5,343 bases of DNA from Acidobacteriaceae bacterium (GTDB lineage: Bacteria; Acidobacteriota; Terriglobia; Terriglobales; Acidobacteriaceae), in the NCBI GenBank assembly GCA_003135495.1, contig PLBX01000400.1, positions 1 through 5,343 of the forward strand, given 5' to 3'. A program made the position numbers and the translations under genes. The notes below the pieces were generated by a model. It saw only the letters and a list, made by a program, of their open reading frames with translations. It was not told the DNA's origin and did no database searches. The stretch's first letter is position 1; every line of letters begins with the position of its first letter. Shown piece by piece: positions 1-5,343 of this stretch.

Positions 1-540
1 GACAAGGCCGATTGTGTGGTTGTCTTTCCATCCGTTTTGAAGGCCGCTTTCATTGTTGGTGGAAGCTATGGGCGAGGCGCGATGTCCTGCCGCGGTGGTG
101 AAGATTTCAAGGGATCGTGGGGCGCACCCACGATGATGGCGCTCGAGGGTGGCAGCTTTGGCCTGCAAATAGGTGGCGAGGCAACAGACTTTGTGCTGCT
201 CGTAATGAACGAGCGGGGTGCGAGCGGAATTCTCGCCAGCAAAGTGAAGCTTGGAGCCGATGCATCGGTCGCCGCAGGCCCGGTCGGTCGCACCGCTTCG
301 GCAGAAACAGACGCCACCCTGCGTGCGGACATCTTGAGCTATTCTCGCGCCCGCGGCGCGTTTGCAGGTATCTCTCTCGAAGGATCAACTATTCGTCCCG
401 ACAATGGCGCCAACCGGCAGATTTATGGACAGAAACTTCCGGCGAAGCAGATCGTGCTGTCCGGGCATGTCGCTATCCCGCCAGCAGCTGAAAGAATGGT
501 TTCCACACTCGAGTCCAGGACTCCAAGACGTAAGCCCTGA
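1..540 (+). CDS. SYLF-domain (Ysc84/DUF500) lipid-binding protein, 5'-truncated by window edge
   Basis: Reading frame 1 is open from the first base to a TGA at 538-540, giving 179 residues without an N-terminus. The GTG at base 16 is internal, because the family motif continues upstream of it (DKADC before VVVFPS). Visible family blocks, in order, are KAAFIVGGSYGRG, LEGGSFGLQIGGEATD, VLLVMNERG, KLGADASVAAGPVGR, EILSYSR-like DILSYSRARG and FAGISLEGSTIRPDN. These are the hallmark segments of the SYLF fold, known for phosphoinositide binding in eukaryotic SH3YL1/Ysc84; bacterial members are usually secreted or periplasmic, with unknown roles. The missing part should hold a signal peptide and about 50 residues. 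The last 30 residues (after SGHVAIPPAAERM) are basic and not conserved. It is not an oxidase gene; a 129-bp gap separates it from coxB. Family assignment is firm, function unknown. Confidence 0.9.
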   Translation, partial: DKADCVVVFPSVLKAAFIVGGSYGRGAMSCRGGEDFKGSWGAPTMMALEGGSFGLQIGGEATDFVLLVMNERGASGILASKVKLGADASVAAGPVGRTASAETDATLRADILSYSRARGAFAGISLEGSTIRPDNGANRQIYGQKLPAKQIVLSGHVAIPPAAERMVSTLESRTPRRKP

Positions 541-669
541 CCCAGGGAAACCACGTTGGCAGGGGGCCTGCGTGCTATGTGGATGAGTTGTGAGGACGTT
601 GGTATTGACGAAGCAACTGAGATTCTGAGATTCGGTCCGATGTCGCTCAAGCCGAGCTGAGGGGGCCAA
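541..669 (+). promoter_or_regulatory. Intergenic region upstream of the cox operon, candidate promoter
   Basis: This is the only sizeable non-coding stretch in front of the oxidase genes, so the operon promoter probably lies here or further upstream through the SYLF gene. A TTGACG at 605-610 is a good sigma70 -35 match, but the hexamers 16-17 bp downstream (around 627-633, GAGATTC) are poor -10 matches. An 8-bp direct tandem repeat, CTGAGATT twice, lies at 617-632 inside the would-be spacer and -10. A small perfect dyad, GCAGG-GGG-CCTGC (559-571), has no following T run, so it is not a convincing terminator of the SYLF gene. No small ORF with a ribosome binding site was seen. The promoter call is weak. 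Confidence 0.3.
659..665 (+). promoter_or_regulatory. Shine-Dalgarno for coxB supporting a TTG start
   Basis: GAGGGGG ends 4 bases before the TTG at 670. An in-frame TGA at 658-660 rules out any start further upstream, and no ATG, GTG or TTG follows in frame before the signal-peptide core. The G-rich element therefore decides for TTG at 670, although the spacing is tighter than usual. Confidence 0.6.
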
Positions 670-1716
670 TTGCAATTACGCGGCTCAAACCAATGGCACT
701 TCCTGGGTTCGCAGATTCTCGTTTGTGTCTGCTGTACAGCGGCAGCTTTTGCAGACCCGGCCTCTCCCTTTAGCCCGACAAATATCTTCGCTCCCGCCTC
801 GACCCCAGCGAAATCGATCTTCGGACTGTCTTTGTTTGTGCTCGCGGTCACAGGCGCCATTTTCTTGGTCGTCTTCACCTTGCTGCTCTACTCGGTCGTG
901 AAGTTCCGGAAAAGAAAGAATGACGATGGACGCGAACCTCCTCAAGTGTACGGCAGCAATCAGGTAGAGCTCGCTTGGACCGTCATCCCGGTCCTTATTG
1001 TTGTGGCCCTGTTCATGGCAACGGCGCGGGTGATCGCCAGCGTGCAGAAGACTGCGCGACCTGACAATGCGATCGAAGTCGTTGCCATCGGCCATCAGTT
1101 CTGGTGGGAATACCGTTATCCGGGGTTGGGTGTTGTGACTGCGAATGAACTGCACGTGCCGGTTAGTGATGACAATCAGTCGTCGCCGACCTTCATCAAG
1201 CTGTTCTCGGCGGATACGGATCACAGCTTCTGGATCCCGCGCCTGGCAGGCAAAACCGATTTGATTCCCAACCATCCGAATAGCATGTGGATCGATCCCC
1301 ATGAAGCGGGGATTTATCTGGGGCAGTGCGCGCAGTATTGCGGGACACAGCACGCCAAGATGCTGCTGCGCGTCTACGTTCAGCCCCGTGCTGACTTCGA
1401 TCGCTGGATTCAGGAGCAACGCCAGCCGGCAACCGTGAGTGCTGCTTCTCAAGGACAACGCATATTCGAAACGACTGCCTGCATCAACTGTCACACCGTG
1501 GCGGGCACCGTGGCCAATGGCCGCTTCGGCCCAGACCTCACGCACCTGATGAGCCGAGACACCATCGCTGCGGGTGCGGCGAAGAACACGCCGGAAAACC
1601 TCCGGCAATGGATTTTAAATCCTGACACCATCAAACCGGGCTCGCTGATGCCGGCAATGCAGTTGAGCGGTCAGGATCTGGAGGCACTAACCACCTACCT
1701 GGAGACGCTTCGTTAA
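670..1716 (+). CDS. coxB: Cytochrome c oxidase subunit II with C-terminal cytochrome c domain (caa3 type)
   Basis: A 348-residue subunit II that accepts electrons and passes them to subunit I. Domains: a Sec-type signal peptide (about 1-28, probable cleavage AFA|DP); two transmembrane helices (about 53-77 and 101-120); a cupredoxin CuA domain (about 135-240) with the aromatic electron-entry patch QFWWEYRYP (143-151). CuA ligands are H185 (DHSFWIP), C220, Q222, C224, H228 and M231 in CAQYCGTQHAKM. A fused class I cytochrome c domain (about 255-348) has CINCH (271-275), and M327 in SLMPAM is the likely distal heme ligand. The fusion defines the caa3 class. The start is TTG, fixed by an upstream stop and GAGGGGG. 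Q222 replaces the common Glu; in known structures this position binds copper by its backbone carbonyl, so CuA should still form. The cysteine-rich signal core (LVCVCC) is odd but not a good lipobox. coxA follows after 20 bp. Confidence 0.96.
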   Translation: MQLRGSNQWHFLGSQILVCVCCTAAAFADPASPFSPTNIFAPASTPAKSIFGLSLFVLAVTGAIFLVVFTLLLYSVVKFRKRKNDDGREPPQVYGSNQVELAWTVIPVLIVVALFMATARVIASVQKTARPDNAIEVVAIGHQFWWEYRYPGLGVVTANELHVPVSDDNQSSPTFIKLFSADTDHSFWIPRLAGKTDLIPNHPNSMWIDPHEAGIYLGQCAQYCGTQHAKMLLRVYVQPRADFDRWIQEQRQPATVSAASQGQRIFETTACINCHTVAGTVANGRFGPDLTHLMSRDTIAAGAAKNTPENLRQWILNPDTIKPGSLMPAMQLSGQDLEALTTYLETLR

Positions 1717-1736
1717 TGCTATGAGGAGAGCTTTCA

Positions 1737-3410
1737 ATGTCGACTGAGTCCATCGCATGGCCGAGTACGGCCGCAGGCTCTCGCTCCTTTGTCGAGACGC
1801 TCCACGAGTGGGTCACAACGGTCGATCACAAGCGGCTGGGCATCCTCTACATCATTTATGCGTTAGTGTTTCTCGTGATTGGCGGAATCGAAGCGACCGT
1901 AATCCGAATTCAACTTATCCGCCCGCACAATGACTTTGTTTCGCCCCAGGTCTTCAACCGGCTGTTCACGATGCATGGCACCACCATGATTTTCTTCGTG
2001 GTGATGCCCGTTCTGTTCGGATTTGCAAACTACCTGATTCCGCTCATGATTGGGGCGCGGGACATGGCTTTTCCGCGTCTGAATGCTTTCAGTTTCTGGA
2101 TGACCGCATTTGGTGGGCTTTTCCTGTATTTCAGCGTGGTGGGAGCCAACGGACTCTACGGAGCGGGGAACGCCCCGGATGTCGGCTGGTTTGCTTATGC
2201 ACCACTCACTTCACAGACGTTTTCCTTGGGACACAGCACCGACTTCTGGACTCTAGCTCTGCTGGTCTCCGGCTTTGGCAGCATCGGCACGGCGATCAAC
2301 ATCGTGGCTACCGTTCTTTGCATGCGCTGCCCGGGAATGACGCTGGCCAAAATGCCGTTGTTTGCCTGGCTCAACCTTGTGATGGCCGGCTTGGTGATCC
2401 TCGCCGTGAGTCCGCTGACGGCTGCGCAGATCATGCTACTCGTCGACCGCTACCTTGGTGGACACTTCTTCGACACCCAGGCGGGAGGCTCAGCGGTGAT
2501 TTGGATGCATTTCTTCTGGATTTTCGGACATCCCGAAGTTTACGTCCTTGTCCTTCCGGCTTTCGCCTTCGCCTCAGAAATCATTCCCGTCTTCTCCCGC
2601 AAGCCGATCTTTGGCTATCCGGTGATGGTAGGAGCGACCGTCGCGATCGGGTTCATCAGCATGAGTGTATGGGCCCACCATATGTTCACTGTCGGAATGG
2701 GCGCAGCGGCCAACACTTTTTTCGTGATCTCCACCATGGCCATTGCCGTTCCGACCGGCATCAAGATCTTCAACTGGCTGGCGACCATGTGGGGAGGAAA
2801 GATCGAGTTCAAGACCCCGATGCTGTTCTGCATCGCCTTCCTTTTCCAGTTTTTGATTGCAGGCCTCACCGGGGTAATGCTGGGTGCAGCACCATTCGAC
2901 TGGCAATTGGGAAACTCGTATTTCGTGGTTGCGCATTTCCATTATGTAATCGTCGGCGGCATCATGTTTACTCTTTTCGGAGCCTTCTACTACTGGTTCC
3001 CCAAGATGTCGGGAAAGATGTACAGCGAGACGCTTGGCAAACTGCATTTCTGGCTTTTCGTAATCGGCTTCCACCTGACTTTCGACTTCATGCATATTCC
3101 TGGAATTCTCGGCATGCCGCGCAGGATTTACACCTACGAACCGGGGCGCGGTTGGGACACATGGAACCTGATTGTTACGATCGGGGTTTTCTTCCAGGCT
3201 GCGGGCATCCTGGTCTTCCTGGGGAACCTGATTTGGTCTTATTTCCGCGGCGAACTTGCGGACAACGATCCATGGGATGCGTGGACTCTCGAATGGTCGG
3301 CGCACTCTCCGCCACCTGCATACAACTTCGCCCTCATACCAACGGTCAAGAGCCGCCGCCCCCTGTGGGACCTTAAGCACCCGGACGATCCGGACTGGAA
3401 GTACGAATAG
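1737..3410 (+). CDS. coxA: Cytochrome c oxidase subunit I, A1-type heme-copper catalytic subunit
   Basis: A 557-residue polytopic inner-membrane protein of normal family length with the 12 core helices; it reduces O2 to water and pumps protons. Ligands seen: low-spin heme a H80 (FTMHGT) and H402; heme a3 H400 (VAHFHYV); CuB H265, H314 and H315 (GHPEVY and WAHHMF), with Y269 placed for the His-Tyr cross-link. D-channel entry D109 (ARDMAFPRLN) and the helix VI glutamate E267 in GHPEVY place it in the A1 subfamily; K-channel T340 and K343 lie in VPTGIKIFNW. The C-terminal tail DPWDAWTLEWSAHSPPPAYNF-like segment (about 511-531) resembles caa3 and bo3 oxidases. No catalytic residue is missing. The ATG is preceded by GAGGAG (1723-1728) with an 8-base gap. 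An 18-bp near-copy of the sequence around the stop codon follows directly downstream. Confidence 0.98.
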   Translation: MSTESIAWPSTAAGSRSFVETLHEWVTTVDHKRLGILYIIYALVFLVIGGIEATVIRIQLIRPHNDFVSPQVFNRLFTMHGTTMIFFVVMPVLFGFANYLIPLMIGARDMAFPRLNAFSFWMTAFGGLFLYFSVVGANGLYGAGNAPDVGWFAYAPLTSQTFSLGHSTDFWTLALLVSGFGSIGTAINIVATVLCMRCPGMTLAKMPLFAWLNLVMAGLVILAVSPLTAAQIMLLVDRYLGGHFFDTQAGGSAVIWMHFFWIFGHPEVYVLVLPAFAFASEIIPVFSRKPIFGYPVMVGATVAIGFISMSVWAHHMFTVGMGAAANTFFVISTMAIAVPTGIKIFNWLATMWGGKIEFKTPMLFCIAFLFQFLIAGLTGVMLGAAPFDWQLGNSYFVVAHFHYVIVGGIMFTLFGAFYYWFPKMSGKMYSETLGKLHFWLFVIGFHLTFDFMHIPGILGMPRRIYTYEPGRGWDTWNLIVTIGVFFQAAGILVFLGNLIWSYFRGELADNDPWDAWTLEWSAHSPPPAYNFALIPTVKSRRPLWDLKHPDDPDWKYE

Positions 3411-3436
3411 AAGCCGAATGGAAGTACTAATAAAGG
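3396..3436 (+). repeat. 18-bp direct duplication straddling the coxA stop codon
   Basis: The bases 3396-3413 (TGGAAGTACGAATAGAAG) recur at 3419-3436 (TGGAAGTACTAATAAAGG without its last base aligned), with only two differences, at 3405/3428 and 3410/3433. The period is 23 bp, so the second copy is out of frame with coxA. The first copy encodes the final W-K-Y-E and stop of CoxA; the second is non-coding and includes the AAAGGA (3432-3437) that is the best Shine-Dalgarno for coxC, 9 bases before its ATG. It looks like a small tandem duplication that enlarged the intergenic gap. Confidence 0.75.
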
Positions 3437-3446
3437 ATAAAGGCTG

Positions 3447-4043
3447 ATGAGTACGACAACCATCCCGCCAGTAACGGCAGAACTCGAGTGGAATCTTCCT
3501 TCGCGGGGACAGGTGGCGATGTATAGCCTGATCACGGCCGAAGCTGCGATTTTCACCATCTTTGTCGTCGCTTATCTCTTTTATATGGGTAAGAGCCTGT
3601 CCGGGCCGATGCCCTCGGAAGTTCTCACGCCCCCCATCCTTTATGCGGTCTGTTTACTTTCCAGCAGTTTGACAATTCACTTTGCCGGCAAGAATCTTCG
3701 TGACGGAAACGTGCGCAGGTTTGGTGCGTGGTGGCTTCTGACCATTGCGCTGGGCGCGATCTTTCTCTACGGAACAGCTTCAGAATGGCACCGGCTGATT
3801 TATAAGGACGGACTCACAATCACCACCAATTTGTTCGGAACCACCTACTACTCACTAGTCGGACTGCATGGCTTTCACGTTGTGATGGGGCTCTTAGGCT
3901 TGACCACTGTGATGGTTTTCACCATCTTCGGAATGGTGCAGCGAGAGCATGCCGAGCGTATCGACGTCCTGTCTCTCTATTGGCATTTCGTGGACGCAGT
4001 TTGGGTTGTGGTCTTCACCGTCGTTTATGTGATTGGGCGTTGA
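3447..4043 (+). CDS. coxC: Cytochrome c oxidase subunit III, short five-helix form
   Basis: A 198-residue integral membrane subunit of the oxidase, non-catalytic, thought in this family to stabilise the complex and support proton uptake. About five transmembrane helices are visible (24-47, 63-80, 93-112, 138-160, 180-197), equal to helices III-VII of the seven-helix mitochondrial form; the first two are absent, as is usual in caa3 and bo3 oxidases. Conserved residues include E32 in the first helix (LITAEAAIF), E113 in ASEWHRL, LHGFHVVMGL (140-149) and the signature YWHFVDAVWVVVF (178-190). It starts with ATG 36 bp after coxA. Two purine-rich elements precede it: AAAGGA 9 bases away and AAAGG 3 bases away; the first is better spaced. 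The stop TGA (4041-4043) overlaps the first unit of a 15-bp repeat array leading into the next gene. Confidence 0.96.
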   Translation: MSTTTIPPVTAELEWNLPSRGQVAMYSLITAEAAIFTIFVVAYLFYMGKSLSGPMPSEVLTPPILYAVCLLSSSLTIHFAGKNLRDGNVRRFGAWWLLTIALGAIFLYGTASEWHRLIYKDGLTITTNLFGTTYYSLVGLHGFHVVMGLLGLTTVMVFTIFGMVQREHAERIDVLSLYWHFVDAVWVVVFTVVYVIGR

Positions 4044-4086
4044 TTGGAAAGCAAGTGATTGGAAAACAAGTGTATGGAAACCAACA
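4042..4086 (+). repeat. Three tandem 15-bp repeats at the coxC / membrane-protein junction
   Basis: Units are GATTGGAAAGCAAGT (4042-4056), GATTGGAAAACAAGT (4057-4071, one mismatch to the first) and GTATGGAAACCAACA (4072-4086, degenerate). The unit length is a multiple of three. Each unit has a possible start codon at unit bases 3-5 (TTG, TTG, ATG) followed by GGAAA, so the GGAAA of one unit lies about 7-8 bases before the start codon of the next. The first unit's frame is closed by TGA at 4056-4058; units two and three are open and in frame with the downstream gene. Confidence 0.85.
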
Positions 4087-4940
4087 TGAGCATAGACACA
4101 CTTGCGCGACCTGACACGCGAACAGAAACAATAGAAATGCCAGCGCCTACTGCCTGGCCGATCATATTGGCGTTCGGGCTAACTTTGGTTTTTGCAGGCA
4201 TGGTCACTAGTTTATCGGTGAGTCTGCTTGGTGCGATCCTGGCCGTAACGGGATGCATTGGATGGTTTCGCGAAGTTTTGCCGCATGAGAAACATGAAAC
4301 TATTTCCGCGATCGAGACTATTAGACCCGTCAGTACACGTCGTCCGCGAGTCGCGGCAGTCAAGTGGATGACAGAAGAACTACACCGGGCGCGATTGCCG
4401 CTCGAGGTCTATCCCGTCAGAGCGGGTGTAAAGGGTGGCATGGCGGGAAGCGTCGCTATGGCGCTTCTGGCAGTCACGTATGGAATTATCAGCGGGCGCG
4501 GCATGTGGTACGCAATCAATGTTCTCGCCGCGGGATTTTTTCCTGGCAGGCATCCGCTATCGCAGATCGGCGAATTTCAATGGGACTCCCTGCTCATCGC
4601 GAGCGTCGTCCACCTGCTCGTTTCCTTAAGCGTTGGACTTCTCTACGGCGCGATGCTACCGATGCTCCCACGGCGCCCGGTTCTTCTGGGCGGCTTGATA
4701 GCACCTATTTTGTGGTCGGGTTTAGTCCATAGTTTTATTGGACTTATCGATCCAATCCTCAACCAACAAATCGACTGGCTGTGGTTCGTGTTTTCACAGG
4801 TCGGCTTTGGGATCGTCGCAGGTATCGTAGTCTCCCGACAACAGCGGATACCAACTCCGCAACATCTTCCCCTTGCTGTTCGCGCGGGGTTTGAAGTGCT
4901 CGCACGCTTCGATCAGAAGAATGGCGGAGAGCCCCGATGA
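4074..4940 (+). CDS. Uncharacterised membrane protein of the cox operon: subunit IV-like hairpin plus five-helix domain
   Basis: Starting at ATG 4074 the protein has 288 residues; TTG 4059 (293) and ATG 4086 (284) are in-frame alternatives inside a repeat array. I prefer 4074 because it is ATG with GGAAAA 7 bases upstream. Numbering from 4074: a hydrophilic N-terminus; a tight two-helix hairpin (about 27-65) opening with APTAWPIILAFGLTL and ending in GWFREVLPHE, resembling small subunit IV proteins of bacterial aa3/caa3 oxidases; a charged linker (about 66-114); then five predicted helices (about 119-138, 144-157, 172-194, 202-224, 234-253) with motifs VRAGVKGGMAG, YGAMLPMLPRRPVLLGGLIAP and QQIDWLWFVFSQVGFG; and a soluble tail with QHLPLAVRAGFEVLARF. 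No heme or metal ligand set is evident. Position in the operon and the ATGA overlap with the following cytochrome gene suggest an accessory oxidase subunit or assembly factor. The five-helix domain's function is unknown to me. Confidence 0.85.
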   Translation: METNMSIDTLARPDTRTETIEMPAPTAWPIILAFGLTLVFAGMVTSLSVSLLGAILAVTGCIGWFREVLPHEKHETISAIETIRPVSTRRPRVAAVKWMTEELHRARLPLEVYPVRAGVKGGMAGSVAMALLAVTYGIISGRGMWYAINVLAAGFFPGRHPLSQIGEFQWDSLLIASVVHLLVSLSVGLLYGAMLPMLPRRPVLLGGLIAPILWSGLVHSFIGLIDPILNQQIDWLWFVFSQVGFGIVAGIVVSRQQRIPTPQHLPLAVRAGFEVLARFDQKNGGEPR

Positions 4941-5343
4941 TGAACCGCAACGCCACCTGTTCCGCTCTCGCGATTATCGCCGTAGTCGCGTGTGTGGCTT
5001 GCAGCGATTCTCGCGGCCGTCCTTCTCCAGACTCAGTCGCTATTCGCCCCGATCAGGTAGTCGACTTCCGTGTTCTTTATGGACAAAACTGCGCCGCGTG
5101 TCACGGGTTGAATGGTAAGGGAGGCGCGGCGATCGCATTGGCCGACTCAGTTTTTCTTGCCATTGCTGACGATGCCGCCATTGGCCACACCATCAGCAAC
5201 GGAGTGCCCGGCACTCCAATGCCCGCCTTCGCAGAGAGCGCAGGCGGCATGCTCACCGGCAAACAGGTCGATGCGATTGTCCGAGGGATACGGTCGTGGG
5301 CGAAACCCGAAGTGTTGGGCAACGTTACGCCACCTCCGTATGC
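4937..5343 (+). CDS. c-type cytochrome, probable lipoprotein, 3'-truncated by window edge
   Basis: The frame is open from ATG 4937 to the window end (135 complete codons, no stop). The start overlaps the upstream stop as ATGA; a second ATG at 4940 is possible, and GGAGAG (4926-4931) serves either. The N-terminus MMNRNATCSALAIIAVVAC is a signal sequence with two candidate lipid-anchor cysteines: C19 (VVAC, the better lipobox) and C22 (CVAC). A cytochrome c domain follows: CAACH (52-56) binds heme covalently, GLNGKGG follows, and M95 in GVPGTPMPAF is the likely distal ligand; the closing helix is LTGKQVDAIVRGIRSW (106-121). The segment after it (VTPPPY) is proline-rich and looks like a linker, so a second domain could follow beyond the edge. 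It probably delivers electrons on the periplasmic side to the heme c of subunit II. An overlapping +3-frame ORF at 4873-5118 is a shadow. Confidence 0.92.
   Translation, partial: MMNRNATCSALAIIAVVACVACSDSRGRPSPDSVAIRPDQVVDFRVLYGQNCAACHGLNGKGGAAIALADSVFLAIADDAAIGHTISNGVPGTPMPAFAESAGGMLTGKQVDAIVRGIRSWAKPEVLGNVTPPPY

Noticed and set aside
559..571. GCAGG-GGG-CCTGC dyad after the SYLF gene as a rho-independent terminator
   Set aside because: The stem is only 5 bp with a 3-base loop, and the following sequence (GTGCTATGTGG) has no T run.
688..756. CoxB as a lipoprotein because of the cysteines at residues 19, 21 and 22
   Set aside because: The residues before each cysteine (ILV, CV, VC) do not match a lipobox with a small residue at -1, while AFA|DP at 28 is a good ordinary signal-peptidase site.
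685..1608. Long minus-strand open frame (307 residues) opposite coxB
   Set aside because: It lies wholly antisense to a gene with a full set of CuA and heme ligands; its product is rich in Arg, His and Glu with no recognisable domain, as expected from a reverse-frame shadow of GC-rich coding sequence.
2318..3376. Plus-strand open frame of 352 residues inside coxA in another frame
   Set aside because: CoxA is intact and unambiguous across this span. The alternative product is Arg/Pro/His/Cys rich with no membrane segments or motifs and no ribosome binding site.
2574..3380. Minus-strand open frame of 268 residues opposite coxA
   Set aside because: Antisense shadow of coxA with low-complexity charged composition and no family resemblance.
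4364..4732. Plus-strand open frame of 122 residues within the two-part membrane protein
   Set aside because: The overlapping frame with clear transmembrane segments is continuous from 4059 to 4940; this one is Arg/Ser rich and unstructured.
4873..5118. Plus-strand open frame of 81 residues bridging the membrane protein and the cytochrome gene
   Set aside because: It overlaps both the membrane-protein end and the cytochrome signal peptide and CAACH region in another frame; its product is Arg/Ser rich without motifs.
1..5343. Defence system, CRISPR array, IS element, tRNA or riboswitch
   Set aside because: Apart from the 129-bp gap, the window is filled by one partial SYLF gene and five closely packed respiratory genes; no spaced repeats, terminal inverted repeats, transposase motifs or cloverleaf-like sequence were seen.

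Overview
The window carries the core of a cytochrome c oxidase operon of the caa3 (cytochrome c-fused, A1-type heme-copper oxidase) class. All genes are on the + strand. The organism is most likely a Gram-negative-type aerobic bacterium. The gene order, the Gln-containing CuA loop and the unusual membrane protein after coxC remind me most of Acidobacteriota, but this is recollection of family resemblance and no marker gene here proves it.

Layout. Bases 1-540 hold the 3' part of an unrelated SYLF-domain (Ysc84/DUF500) protein that is cut by the left edge. Bases 541-669 are non-coding and are the only place in the window where an operon promoter could sit. They contain a weak -35-like element and a short tandem repeat, but no convincing terminator. 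From 670 onward five genes are closely packed: coxB (subunit II fused to a C-terminal cytochrome c domain, TTG start), coxA (subunit I, complete set of heme, CuB and proton-channel residues), coxC (short five-helix subunit III), a two-part membrane protein of unknown function (subunit IV-like helical hairpin plus a five-helix domain), and a c-type cytochrome lipoprotein cut by the right edge. Gaps between them are 20, 36 and about 30 bp, and the last pair overlaps by ATGA, so one transcript is likely.

How the genes work together. The membrane-tethered cytochrome c and the heme c domain of subunit II would pass electrons to CuA, then to heme a and the heme a3/CuB centre of subunit I, where O2 is reduced to water with proton pumping through D- and K-type channels. 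Subunit III and the two-part membrane protein would be accessory subunits. No heme A synthase, Cox11/Sco copper chaperone or quinol:cytochrome c reductase gene is present in the window.

The most unusual items are the coxC-distal membrane protein, which looks like a fusion and may be an undescribed lineage-specific oxidase subunit, and two independent short tandem duplications at gene junctions. One straddles the coxA stop codon. The other is a 15-bp, three-unit array that multiplies in-frame start codons and Shine-Dalgarno-like sequence at the start of the membrane protein gene. No RNA gene, IS element, CRISPR array or defence system was seen.
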